DNA from: Sipunculus nudus
Taxonomy: Eukaryota; Annelida; Sipuncula; Golfingiida; Sipunculidae
NCBI GenBank assembly: GCA_026874595.1
Contig: CM049308.1
Span: 23,152,367 to 23,216,366 of the forward strand
DNA: 64,000 bases
Direction of reading: 5' to 3'
The translations under genes and the position numbers were made by a program. The notes below the pieces were generated by a model. That model saw only the letters and a program-made list of their open reading frames with translations, did not search any database and was not told the DNA's origin. Positions 25,549 through 35,699 of the stretch are shown here, piece by piece (positions within the stretch are counted from its first letter, which is position 1; each line of letters opens with the position of its first letter).

Positions 25549-26215
25549 GTATGGTTGAACTCTCGTTGTCATGCTCGCCTGGCCGAGGTCACGTGTGGAC
25601 CCTGGTCTGTAGAGACACAGCGATGTTTTTCTAGATGATTCCTGTAACGCGTGTTTGCTGTGTGTTGTGTAAGATCCTTTAGACTGTTCGAGAAGTTGAG
25701 AATTGTCGGCTGGGGTGAGAAGTTATAAATAGGGGCTGTGTTTTAAACCGGAAAGAGAGGTTAAAGAAGTTCCAGCGGACACAGACGTGTGTATGTCAGT
25801 TTGTAGGACCTGTCCAATTATACAGTAATATCAGGGATTCTGCTATTACTAACTCTATACAATTTAATGCTGCCTGCCTCAAGTTTACTTTCTGGATTGT
25901 TACAAGAGCTTTTCATTGGACTGTTATTCTAAGAGAGGATTGGTGTGGGCTTGTCATCCGGCATATACATTTAAAAGGACTTATCGTTGTGACGGTGGTG
26001 GTACCAGGTACTGTGCACATTGTTTATTTTACTGTGTGATTGTATTGATTTGTTGTTATGCTGCTGTTTTACTGTATAATTGTATTAATTTAGTGTATTG
26101 TAATGTAAGGATTGTTTTAAGAATAAATTATAGTTATTTGTTAACAAAAAAAACCCGACTGCTTTATTCATTCCCCTAGACATTTCACGCTGCCTGATGT
26201 TACAGAATCTGATTT
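25549..26215 (+). repeat. 5' LTR, left part (truncated at its start)
   Basis: Homology to the 3' LTR begins around ATGGTTGAACTCTCG, so about 90-95 bp of U3 expected from the solo LTR are missing. It keeps TATAAAT (25,724-25,730) and AATAAA (26,122-26,127). Relative to the 3' LTR it lacks about 15 bp before CTGGCCGAGG. It stops in a T run, where the nested element is inserted. Confidence 0.88.
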
Positions 26216-28863
26216 TTAGCTCAGCTGACTATAAGTCATCTGAGCTATAGTCGTGGTCCATTGTCCGTCGTCCATCCATCTGCCCGTCCGTCCGTCCGTC
26301 TGTCCGTAGATGTGGCACGTTTTGAAACCGTAAGACCTAGGAATTCAAAATTTGGCATAATGCTAGATGTCCCCAAGATCTCCTACCAAGCCGAAAACTG
26401 GGTGTTTGCGACTTTGTTCCTTTGAGAAATTAAGGAAAACCTCAATTTTTTTTCTATAAAAAAATCTCTTTTCACACTTCAGGACAGCCTAATATCAAAA
26501 CCACTCATCTGTTTTTCCTCATATTTATCATAAATAATCCTCTATAAAGTTCCTATGTACATACCAGAAATTAGGTCTCTATTATATAATTTAAAAAGTT
26601 ATGGGCCCAAACATAATGCATTTTGTAAATAATCAGGAAAGAAATTTGATCACTTAACACAAAACTTGTTAAAGCTAAGCACTTTTTTTCCAGTAATATA
26701 ACTTTTATTAATCAAAAATTAATTGTACACCCAAAATTAGATCAAAATCTTTTTTTTTTAAATAGCAAAAATAAAAATTGGTACCTTAAATTTTGCACAA
26801 TTTTGACCATGGCACGTTTTTTCCTGTAATGCTGTGGAATTAATTTTCAAAGCGTGTTTTTGTTAGCATTTCAACTGTTAACACCAAAAATTTGAAACCA
26901 GTTGATCAAAAACTGTAGATTTTATTCAAGTTTTCAAGAATTATGTCACATATTGTTTACATCAAGCTAGTGTTATGCAGTTTGCTAGAGCTCAGCTTCC
27001 AAGCTCTAAGTTCCTTAAATTTGGCATACAGTTAGATGTCTCCAAAATCCCCTACCATGCCAAGAATTTGGTCACTAGGACTTAATTCCTTCGAGATATT
27101 AATGAAAAACTTCATTTTTCCATTAAAAACCCATTGTTACACTTTAGGACTGCCTAATATGAAAACCACTGATCTGACTTTGATCATATATAATATACAT
27201 ATTTTGAATACATTCGCTATGCACATGCCAGAAATGATCTCAGTATTGCGTAATTGTTTTAAAATATGGGCCCAAACATAATGCACTTTTTAAAAAAAAT
27301 CAAGAAATATATTTACTCCCTAAACAAGAGGATTGCTGAAGCTAGAGATTTTTTGTCAGGGGTGTACATTATTTAATCAAGATTCAATTGAATACCCAAA
27401 ATTAGTTCTGAATTTTTCAAATTTTATTAGTTATTAGCATAAATATAAAATTAGTACCTTAAATTTTGCCCAACTTTGACCATGGCACGTTTGTTTCCAG
27501 AGAGCACTGTTGATATAATTTTCATATCATGCACACATAAGGATTTCATCTTTGTAGTTTAGAAAGCTGAAAGAAATTGGCCAAATATTATAGCTTTCAT
27601 TAATGTTTTTATGAGACCATGTGAGACCCAGGCTCTACCCAGCCGCTCTTCATTCACCTGTATGTTGACCTTGTTGACCTTTCAGCAAATAATGCACGCT
27701 TGAGGCGAGACATACACTTGGGCAGCCAGGCAGCTAATGCCCAGCCACAGTTGATCCAGGTGTCCAACACAACTCATCTAGTAGTTGTTTTGAAAAACAA
27801 CATAACAATAAACAATAAATTAATAAATTATTATTGGTTTTTAATAACAAATTTAAAAAAAATTAATAGAAAGGGAATTTGTTAGTTGATGAGTAACAGG
27901 AAATTAACTTGCAGTTACTGATGATGTAAGAATCTTGTATATATGGAAAGAATATCAATGTCAATGCTATTCCAAATAACACCATGCAGTCACCTATGGT
28001 ATTTTACAGTTTAATTTTAATGATAAAAAAAAATCAATCATATTATTCATTACTAATCATTAGGGATCATATGAAGGAAATTTATGATAGACAAAGATGC
28101 AGTTGATAATATTAATCTAGATTCCTTCGGTTTCTAGTGTGTAGATTGATGTGAAACTAGTCCAAAGTGAATATATTACATTTATTTTTTTTAATATAAA
28201 TAAAAGCCATAAAACCAGTTACTTATGATCATTATTTATATTTGTGAATTTTGTATATTCTGGATTCTCAACATTATTGTTTGGCTATAAATGAATAAAT
28301 ACCAGACATGGTGCGAATGCTTTGCAAATGTATTTGAATACGAATATTAATATGTACTGCATTAAAATATTATATTGCATAAGAATGGGAATTCAGGTAA
28401 AAATGAAAGTATTGAATACCAGTGCAGATACTTTCAAAATGTATTCATGAATGCATTCATGAATATACTCTATAATATTATTTTAATAATCATTTCAGAT
28501 ATATTTTATTTTAAAAAATCATATTATTTTCTTATTATTTTTTAAAATAAAAATTATGCTGGCACAATATTTGTTATTATATTTTAATAAATAGTTAAAC
28601 TCTTTTATTATATGTGCTGCTTATAAGTTATATGGCCAAGTCAAAATCTGTGTGACAATAGCACTTCATTTGTTAATAATATAAATGAAATAAATCCTCT
28701 TCCCTGTCTCCAAAGACACTATTAAAATCATACATAAGCTAAACACCAACAACTCATAATTAAGCTTATATTTATTGCCACACAAAACCAGCATGTGCCT
28801 CATTCCCAAATCATTTTCTTTAACATATATAACAGCTGAGTGCCGTAACCCATGGGTCCCTTG
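26216..28863 (+). mobile_element. Nested Helentron-like non-autonomous element, copy 1
   Basis: It lies in the T-rich stretch of the 5' LTR that is continuous in the other two LTRs. It starts with a hairpin (26,218-26,246), continues with a CCGTCGTCC/CCGTCCGTCC tract and ends CAGCTGAG..GTAACCCATGGGTC..TTG. The termini match copy 2 at 53,356-55,200, and both copies sit between T residues (TTT/TT), with CTTG or ATTG at the 3' end. The core is a tandem pair of about 665-673 bp units. I infer a Helentron/HINE-like relative because of the T-T target, the terminal hairpin and the lack of terminal transposon-type TIRs. No Rep/helicase ORF is present. Confidence 0.72.
26340..27600 (+). repeat. Two tandem core units inside the nested element
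   Basis: Shared landmarks occur in order in both units: TTGGCATA.NGTTAGATGTC, CCTACCAWGCC, CCTAATATSAAAACCACT, ATGGGCCCAAACATAATGCA (26,601 and 27,266) and TTTTGACCATGGCACGTTT (26,801 and 27,474). Measured offsets are about 665-673 bp. Confidence 0.85.
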
Positions 28864-28908
28864 TTTTTATCTCCATTACAAAATTTGTTTACATTAGGTT
28901 CCGTAACA
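28864..28908 (+). repeat. 5' LTR, right part after the nested insertion
   Basis: The sequence resumes with TTTTTATCTCCATTACAAAA and ends GGTTCCGTAACA, as in the solo LTR, where this part is continuous with the upstream LTR sequence. Confidence 0.88.
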
Positions 28909-28914
28909 TAAAAT

Positions 28915-28932
28915 TGGGGGCTCGTCCGGGAT
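28915..28932 (+). promoter_or_regulatory. Primer-binding site, tRNA-Pro type
   Basis: TGGGGGCTCGTCCGGGAT lies 6 nt downstream of the 5' LTR end. It is identical, as far as I recall, to the 18-nt proline-tRNA primer site of murine leukaemia-type retroviruses. It would pair with the 3' end of tRNA-Pro to prime minus-strand synthesis. Confidence 0.88.
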
Positions 28933-29095
28933 GCTTAATCGTTTTGAAAATTTTTTAGGCCTTGACCTGTACACATTGTTTAATCATACATTGTTTATCA
29001 TACATTGTTTACAAGATTACATACTGTTTACAATACATCGTATACAGGATTTATCTCACTGTTTTTTTTTTTTGTTATTGTTTTAACATCTTAAT

Positions 29096-30272
29096 ATGGC
29101 AGATTTCAAACCTGAGACATTTGTTGACGATCCCGACCCTGATCAACTTAAACAGTTGACAAAGGAACAGTTGTTGCTTTTGGGACAACACATAGGGCTA
29201 AGTGTGAAAAAAGCTTTGAGAAAATCCGATATCATTGCTAAAATCATGCAAGATCTAGTTAGCAAAGGCTTAACTGAAGAGAGTGAAGTGGAAACGTAAA
29301 AAATGACAGCCTTGCTATGCAATTAGAATTTAAAAAGTTGGGAATGCAACATGAGCTAGCATAAAAAGAGAGGGAAGAACGGTTAGAAAGAGAGAGACTA
29401 GAAAAAGAAAAAGAAATTGAGTTAAAACGACTGGAATTAGAAAGACTTAAACTAGAACATAGTCTAGGTGCTGCCCCAACTCACAGTTTTGATATCACTA
29501 AACACATTAGACTTGTCCCACCTTTTCAAGAAAAAGAGGTTGATACATATTTCTAACACTTTGAGAAGGTAGCTGAACATTTAAAATGGCCCCTAAAGAA
29601 AATTGGACTATGCTGTTACAAAGTGTATTGACTGGCAAGGCCAGAGAAATTTATACAGAGCTTTCAGTAGAGGCTGCTGCTGAATATGACCTGGTAAAAC
29701 GGTTGATCCTAAAAGGTTATAAGTTAGTTCCGGAGGCTTACCGCCAGAATTTCAGAAATTGGGAAAAGCGCAAAAATCAGACCTACTCGAATTTGCTAGA
29801 ACAAAAGAGCAGTTGTTTGATCGCTGGTGTAGTTCTGAAAATGTTATAAAAGATTATGACAATTTGCGCCAGTTGATTTTGCTTGAAGAATTTAAGCGCT
29901 GCATTAACGCAGATGTTAAAACTTTTCTTGATAAGAAAGTCCTAAAACACTTGACAATGCTGCTCAATTAGCTGATGATCATTCATTAACACACAAAATG
30001 TCCTTTACTAGCAAATCAAACCAGTCTTCACTAACAATAATGTAAATCAGTATGGTCAAAGAAGTTCAAAGCGCAGTCACCCAGGACTAGTAGTCCTGGT
30101 AGTTCAGCCCATTGCTACATCTCATCCCATGTCCACTGTGTCCATGTCCAACAAAGACCAGTCATTTTCAAAGAAAATATATAATTACTGCAAGAAGGAA
30201 GGTATCTAATATCTGACTGCTGGAAACTTGCAAATAAACCAAATAGCAAACCTGCTGGTTTTGTTTCAAAGT
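29096..30272 (+). pseudogene. gag remnant of the Gmr1-like element
   Basis: Gag forms the particle and binds the RNA genome. The start is the ATG at 29,096, which opens a 67-codon frame with a helix-loop-helix pattern resembling a SAP motif (about residues 20-60, ..LLLLGQHIGL..). A stop at 29,297-29,299 and frame changes follow. Next comes a charged E/R/K/L-rich coiled-coil-like stretch (about 29,340-29,470), then a core with W, LTGKA and SCAN-like features split by a frame change near 29,800 (29,586-29,849 and 29,759-29,971). A single CCHC zinc-knuckle-like segment at about 30,172-30,215 has Tyr where the first Cys is expected and a frame change before its last Cys. At least three breaks make it non-functional. 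Confidence 0.75.
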
Positions 30273-30274
30273 CT

Positions 30275-30733
30275 ATGCATAGCATAGCACAAGAGCCAGG
30301 CTATTTTCATGTAAATAAGGGGTTCACCTCCTTTATGTTTGATGCAACAGAGGCCCAAGTGCCGTCTGAATCCAAAGAAGAATCCGTAGCTTGCGGGGTA
30401 AAAACCTCAGTTGATTCCTGCGAGAAATTTAATAAAGCTAGGTCCTTTCAAGAGTCCTTTTATGACTCTTGCGAGAGTATTTCAAATGAGGCCAGGTCCT
30501 CTTATGAAAAAAAGAAGATTGTTTCTGCTGAGGAAAATTCCTCTGTTGACTCCCATGAGGAGTTTGGTGATAAAAAGGATGTAGATTCCTTAAATGACTC
30601 TGAAAAAGAGTTTATGACTGACACTGTCAATGGCAGTTCTTTGTTTGATGAAGCTGTGGTAGTAGATTCCTCTCCTGACTCTGAAATGGAGTTATTTGAG
30701 CCATTCATAAATGATGGTTCTGTATCACTTTAA
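30275..30733 (+). pseudogene. gag-pro linker region, acidic Ser/Asp/Glu-rich
   Basis: This 152-codon open stretch continues the polyprotein between the zinc-knuckle remnant and the protease. It has short repeated patterns such as SVDSCE, FYDSCES, SVDSHEE and DSLNDSE, so it is a low-complexity acidic spacer with internal repeat character and no recognisable enzyme domain. It ends just upstream of the protease active site, which lies in another frame. Confidence 0.6.
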
Positions 30734-31027
30734 AGTGAATTTCAGATTCTCCCCTATTAGAATTTTGAGGGACACTGGTTCAGGCCAGACTCTCATGTTA
30801 GCAAACACACCTAGCCATTTTCTAATAGGTCTTTTACTGGTGCATATGCACTTAATGTTGTGTTTTCTGACAAGCACACTTCAGTTCCGTTTCACAGTAT
30901 CCATTTAAAGTCAGATTTGATTTCTGGGAATATTACTGTGGGCATATGAACTACTTTACCCTTTAAGGGAATTCAGTTACTACTAGGTAATGATGATGCA
31001 GGTGACAAAGTACAGCCTGTACCAATA
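30711..31027 (+). pseudogene. Aspartic protease remnant
   Basis: Retroelement proteases cut the Gag-Pol polyprotein. The active-site motif is DTG at 30,771-30,779 within a hydrophobic-flanked RDTGSGQTLML context, normal for a single-domain retroviral-type protease. The frame changes shortly afterwards and a stop interrupts the tail near 30,948. A GNDDAGDK motif around 30,988-31,012 lies just before integrase and looks like the end of the domain. The breaks imply no active product. Confidence 0.75.
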
Positions 31028-31999
31028 GTGACAGAAAAGCCGTCACTTGATCAGGACACTGATCCGGAAAGTCAAGAATTTTCTGGTTTGTATCCTTCAT
31101 GTGCTGTGACTAGATCTATGGCCAAGAAAAACATACAAGAGGATAATGGTCCAGATAATAACACTCTGGGAGTCACTAGTGACTCGTCTAGTGACTCGCC
31201 CGTACAGGATGCAGCATTCTCAGGGTCAGAACTTGTCGCGGAACAGCATAAGGACCCTTATATTTCATGTTTGTTTCCCAGGGCAGTTTCTAAAGATGAA
31301 CTGTCACAGAACCCAGTTTGTTTTTATGTTAAAAATGGAGTGCTTATGCATAAATGGCGACCACCTGATGTATGTGCTGATGATGAGTGGGCCATCAAAC
31401 ATCAAATAGTAATGCCCAAAAGCTTTCGCAATGAAATTCCAAGCATGGCACATGAAGCTCCTTTGTCTGGTCATTTAGGTATAAAAAAAACTTATCAGAA
31501 AGTTAGTACTAACCCCAGGAAAGATGTTGTACAATATTGTAAATCATGCAATGCATGCCAGATGGTAGGCAAGCTCAAACAGAATCCTCCTAAGGCCCCA
31601 CTTAGGCCGATTCCTGCTTTCGAGGAACCTTTTAGTAGGATTATTGTTGATTGTGTTGGACCACTGCCCAAAACAATATCTGGACATGAATACTTGCTGA
31701 CAATTATGTGCACATCTACCAGGTTCCCTGAGGCAATACCATTGCGCAAAATTAATGCCAACAGTGTTGTCAAAGCTCCAACCAAGTTTTTTACAACTTT
31801 TAGATTGCCAAAATCCGTCCAGTCTTACCAAGGGTCTAATTTTATGTCTGGCTTATTCCAGCAAGTTATGCGTGAGCTAGGTATAAAACAGTACGGCTCT
31901 TCCCCATACCATCCTGAAAGTCAGAGCGCCCTCGAGCGTTTTTACCAGACATTAATAAACATTATTAGGACCTATTGCTATTACAAACAGAAAGACTGA
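31028..31999 (+). pseudogene. Integrase (IN), located upstream of RT
   Basis: This 323-codon open frame is the longest in the window. After about 110 spacer residues comes the zinc-binding region: two His in AHEAPLSGH and CKSCNAC. The spacing between the His and Cys pairs is unusually short, so about seven residues seem to be deleted. The catalytic core follows. The first Asp is present (codon 208, VDCVG) and the Glu is present (codon 303, LERF). The second catalytic position (codon 267, 31,826-31,828) is TAC, Tyr instead of Asp, in a QGSNF context. Spacing from codon 267 to 303 fits D,D(35)E. It cannot catalyse strand transfer. The start at 31,028 is only where the frame opens; in the element it is part of Pol. 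Confidence 0.9.
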
Positions 32000-32080
32000 G
32001 ATGAAGGAATCCACCTATTGCTGTTTGATGCAGAAAATCCTTTCAAGAGTCCTTGGGTTTCAGTCCCTTTGAACTAGTTT

Positions 32081-32676
32081 TTGGACACTCCGTTCGAAGT
32101 CCAGAATCCTTATAATCTGAATCCAGAGAAGCAAAAGTATCTACAGGATGAGATTCAATATTTGCTGGACAATGATTTTATTGAACCTAGTAACAGTAAC
32201 TGGAGTTCACCATGTATTCTTGTGCCAAAACCTGATGGAAGTTACCGTATGTGCACAAATTATCGAAAACTGAACCCTGTCACCAAGACTGACACGTTCC
32301 CGATTCCGAGGATCGATGATTGTATTTATAGAGTCGGTAGCTCCAGATATATCTCCTAGTTTGACTTGCTAAAAGATTCTGGAAAGTTCCGCTGACGGTA
32401 CAAGCGAAAGAAGTGTCCGCATTTGTGACGCCGCAAGGACTGTACCAGTATAGAATAATGCCGTTTGGCATGAAGAACTCGCCAGCCACGTTCCAGCGCC
32501 ACATCCATATGGTTGTCAAGGACATTCAGGGCTGCGACGCATATATTGATGACCTTGTCGTGTACAGCGACACCTGGGAGAAATATCTGCAAATTCTTCG
32601 CGACTTTTTCGAAAGACTCAGTAAAGCACGTCTGACCATCAACTTAGTAAAATCTGAGTTTTTCATGCACAAGTAA
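32081..32676 (+). pseudogene. Reverse transcriptase remnant
   Basis: RT copies the element RNA into DNA. The N-terminal part is readable at 32,081-32,356: NPEKQ, then LVPKPDGSYRMC, then KLNPVT, followed by PIPRID. A TAG stop (32,357-32,359) falls immediately before the motif-A Phe-Asp. A frame change follows near 32,370. The frame at 32,413-32,676 then holds VTPQGLYQYRIMPFGMKNSPATFQR and the YIDD catalytic box (32,542-32,553). Another frame change after 32,676 separates the connection region. The DNA joins the end of the integrase directly to RT near 32,085, so intervening sequence is probably deleted. Confidence 0.88.
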
Positions 32677-32679
32677 CAT

Positions 32680-33347
32680 TTTTGGGTCATATTGTAGGGC
32701 AGGGCCAGGTTAAACCTGTTGATGCTTAGATAAGTGCTATTTCTGCATTTCCTAGACCAGTAAACTCAAAGCAAATAATGCGTTCTCTTGGTATGGATGG
32801 ATACTAAAGGAAGTTTTGTCCAAATTTTTCTGCTGTAGCTGAACCTTTGACTTATTTGTTAATGAAAAAACAAAAGTTTGTATGGAATGTTCAGTGTGAA
32901 AATGCATTTCAGAATTTGAAAGCAATTCTGCAAAGTTCACCAGTTTTAGCATCTCCAGACTTTTCTGTACCTTTTACGTTAGCTGTAGATGCTAGTGATA
33001 TTGCTGCTGGTGCTGTGTTGTTACAAGAAGGCAATGATGGCATAGATCATCCAATTTGTTATTTTTCAAGAAAGTTTAATGCAAACCAGAAAAACTTCTC
33101 CACTATTGAAAAAGAATGTTTGGCTTTGATTTTGGCATTGCAACATTTTGAAGTTTATGTTACTTCATCAGTCAGGCCTGTCATTGTCTTCATTGATCAT
33201 AATCCCCTCACGTTCATGATCAAGCTGAAGTGTAAAAATCAAAGATCGTTGAGATGGAGTTTGTTCTTACAGGATTACAACCTTGAAATCAAACACATTA
33301 AAGGGAAAGACAATGTACTTGTTGATTGCTTATCGAGATGTTTATGA
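32680..33347 (+). pseudogene. RT connection and RNase H domain
   Basis: RNase H removes the RNA strand of the RNA:DNA hybrid. The last stretch, 32,847-33,346, is open for 166 codons from a TTG; the real upstream connection is in disrupted frames (32,680-32,846). The D-E-D pattern is visible: Asp in VDAS (32,988-32,990), Glu in IEKECLA (about 33,108), Asp in FIDHNPL (33,195-33,197). The chain ends with HIKGKDNVLVDCLSR and a stop, a normal end for Ty3/gypsy RNase H. It is the C terminus of Pol here, because integrase lies upstream rather than after it. Confidence 0.88.
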
Positions 33348-33443
33348 AATGTTGTTAACCAGATGTTTATGTAATATTGTAAATAAGATGATTTTTGAGA
33401 TGTAATAATTTAGTGGTTTTGAGAAACTTTCTTTTTTCTTACA

Positions 33444-33455
33444 GGGGGGGGGGGG
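33444..33455 (+). promoter_or_regulatory. Polypurine tract
   Basis: A G run preceded by ACA lies directly before the 3' LTR, where plus-strand DNA synthesis would be primed. Its length may have grown by slippage. Confidence 0.6.
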
Positions 33456-34303
33456 TTATAGGTGCTCTTTTTATTGTGTTGCACGGCGTAGCCCGTGTTG
33501 TGGCGCCCTCGCCGGGCCGCTTGTTGCATTCTCAGTTTAATCCGTACTGGCTGAACTCTCGTTGTCATGCTAGCTTTGGGCTTTCTCGTCTGGCCGAGGT
33601 CACGTGTGGACCCTGGTCTGTAGAGACACAGCGATGTTTTTCTAGATGATTCCTGTAACGCGTGTTTGCTGTGTGTTGTGTAAGATCCTTTAGACTTTTC
33701 GAGAAGTGGAAAATTCTCGCCTTGGGGTGAGATGTTATAAATAGGGGGCTGTGTTTTAAACCGAAGAGGGAGGTTAAAGAAGATTCCAGCGGACACAGAC
33801 GTGTGTATGTCAGTTTGTGGGACCTGTCCGATTATACAGTAATTTCAAGGATTCTGCTATTGCTAACTCTATACAATTTAATGCTGCCTGCCTCAAGTTC
33901 ACTTTCTGGATTGTTACAAGAGCTTTACATTGGACTGTTATTCTAAGAGAGGATTGGTGTGGACTTGTCATCCGGCATATACATTTAAAAGGACTTATCG
34001 TTGTGACGGTGGTGGTACCAGGTACTGTGCACATTGTTTATTTTACTGTGTGATTGTATTGATTTGTTGTTATACTGCTGTTTTACTGTATAACTGTATT
34101 TATTTTGTGTATTGTAATATTAGGGTTGTTTTAGAATAAATTATAGTTATTTGTTAACAACAAAAAAACCCACTGACTTCTTTATTCATTCCCCTAGACA
34201 TTTCACGCTGCCTAGTGTTACAGAATCTGATTTTCTTTTATCTCCGTAACAAAATGTATGCTCGTCACAACTACGTGATTTGTTGTTATAAGGTTCTCTA
34301 ACA
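33454..34303 (+). repeat. 3' LTR of the Gmr1-like element
   Basis: This LTR of about 850 bp begins GGTTATAGGTGCTC (the solo LTR starts TGTTACAGGTGCTC) and ends TTCTCTAACA. It carries TATAAAT (33,736-33,742) and AATAAA (34,135-34,140). It shares long identical stretches with the 5' LTR. The ORFs at 33,395-34,139 on either strand are in the LTR and are not genes. Confidence 0.9.
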
Positions 34304-35595
34304 TTGTGTCCAAAGGTCCAATTTGTAGAAGATTCCCCGTGTCTCACTACCAGGTCTCTTACAGGGCAAACAATTGTTATAAACCAATTAGAGCGTTTGT
34401 GCATCCAACTCCAAGTTTTATATCTGCGACATCCCGCTAACGTTGGCCTGATTCTTGGCCCTGTTCCACCCCTGGCGGCGAGACCACGAAAGCTAAACAA
34501 AGCAGCGGTTAAAACGGAGGAGATCTGGAATGTCTGCAGCATATGACCGAAGCGTGAGGCGTTTACTTCATACGTTTATCAACTCTCATGTAGTTTTTAA
34601 CCAAACTCTGCATAGAATCCTGCCCACGCGAGCACGACTCTGCTGTTTATGGTTTGATGGTATATAGACATTCTTTACCCACAAGGCACTCGGCCATCTA
34701 AACTTACAGTGACGTAGGTGTAAATTTAGTGAGGAAAATAGTGGTCCATTCAAATATATTGGATTTTAATTATTTCAATGTAAATAACACATATACATGA
34801 ATATTGTTTTATGGCAAGAACTTACAGGAATAATTAATAACTATTCCAAGCCGGCCCACAATCCCTAACTGGATGAGGTTCGTTTTGATTAGAAGCGACC
34901 TCTAGAGGAAGAGTGTTGAAAACAGTGATCTCCGGCGTAAAGGCGAATGTCCATACCACTTGTATAATTCTTATACCTATAATGAGCATTTTCCTGTACG
35001 TGTATATATTATAGGCCGCGGCCGTATTATATACTGACTGACGTATATATACCGTCAGTGACTTTCCAAATTATTTATTATAAGGCACACCTCATAGCAA
35101 ATCTCATGGTATACGGCATTATTATAGTCACCTTGATGTGTTCCGGTGTTACCGCGATGTTCCCCCGATTGATGTAACATTGGGACACATCGGGGATGAC
35201 ACCGCGGTAATATAGGAACCCTGTCTTTAGAAGTCACATTACATGTCGATTCGCTTAGCCATTCACATCTTTGTCCAGTGACTTGCCGTAATATATGGAC
35301 TTAAACCCTGTGGGTTTTCATTTTGACAGTTAGAAATGTAGCTTATTTTTTAAATGATTCCATTTTTTTATATGATACTCTATTTGTAACACCCGTACTT
35401 CGGTACGTATTTTTCGTTTTCCGGCACCGATCATTACTGAGAGCAAAGAAACAATGTGGCTTATTAAAAATGTCAGGCTATTTGTTTCTTCATTAACATT
35501 GATCTATAACTGTCTACCCGATTGTTTATAATTATATAACGTTTCTGGTTCGCTGAATATGACTACCCTGAGTTTAGAATTTCAGATTCATACAA

Positions 35596-35598
<3 letters not shown>
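34304..35598. other. Unassigned intergenic DNA
   Basis: No gene is seen. A palindrome-like stretch (35,140-35,215) has related ACCGCGATG/GACACCGCGG segments but no clear repeat structure. Confidence 0.3.

Positions 35599-35657
<59 letters not shown>
35599..35657. repeat. (AT)n microsatellite
   Basis: Near-perfect alternating AT run of about 58 bp. Confidence 0.95.
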
Positions 35658-35660
<3 letters not shown>

Positions 35661-35699
35661 CACTAATCCGAAAATAATTACAGGTATAGCGTAAGGGAA

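Larger units (their letters stand above)
25549..34303 (+). mobile_element. Degenerate Gmr1-like Ty3/gypsy LTR retrotransposon
   Basis: The layout is: 5' LTR (left end missing; interrupted), 2.65 kb nested insertion at 26,216-28,863, rest of the 5' LTR to 28,908, tRNA-Pro primer-binding site, gag, protease, integrase, reverse transcriptase, RNase H, polypurine tract, 3' LTR (33,454-34,303). Without the insertion it is about 6.1 kb. The reading frames carry stops and shifts in gag, protease and RT, and integrase has a lost catalytic residue, so it is dead. Integrase preceding RT places it with Gmr1-like elements, a Ty3/gypsy lineage described with Ty1/copia-like pol order. The 5' and 3' LTRs share long identical runs, suggesting moderate rather than great age. 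A target duplication cannot be checked because the left end is lost. Confidence 0.9.

Noticed and set aside
25916-26179. 87-aa ORF with a near-identical counterpart at 33,930-34,139, as a conserved gene pair
   Set aside because: Both lie at the same position in the two LTRs of one element; the similarity is LTR homology.
30502-30708. Reverse Ser/Glu-rich ORF
   Set aside because: Antisense shadow of the acidic gag-pro linker.
25549-34303. Endogenous retrovirus with env
   Set aside because: No frame between RNase H and the polypurine tract can hold an envelope gene; less than 100 bp separates them.
35050-35240. Palindromic regulatory site
   Set aside because: The segments around ACCGCG match only partly when inverted and no consistent arms could be drawn.
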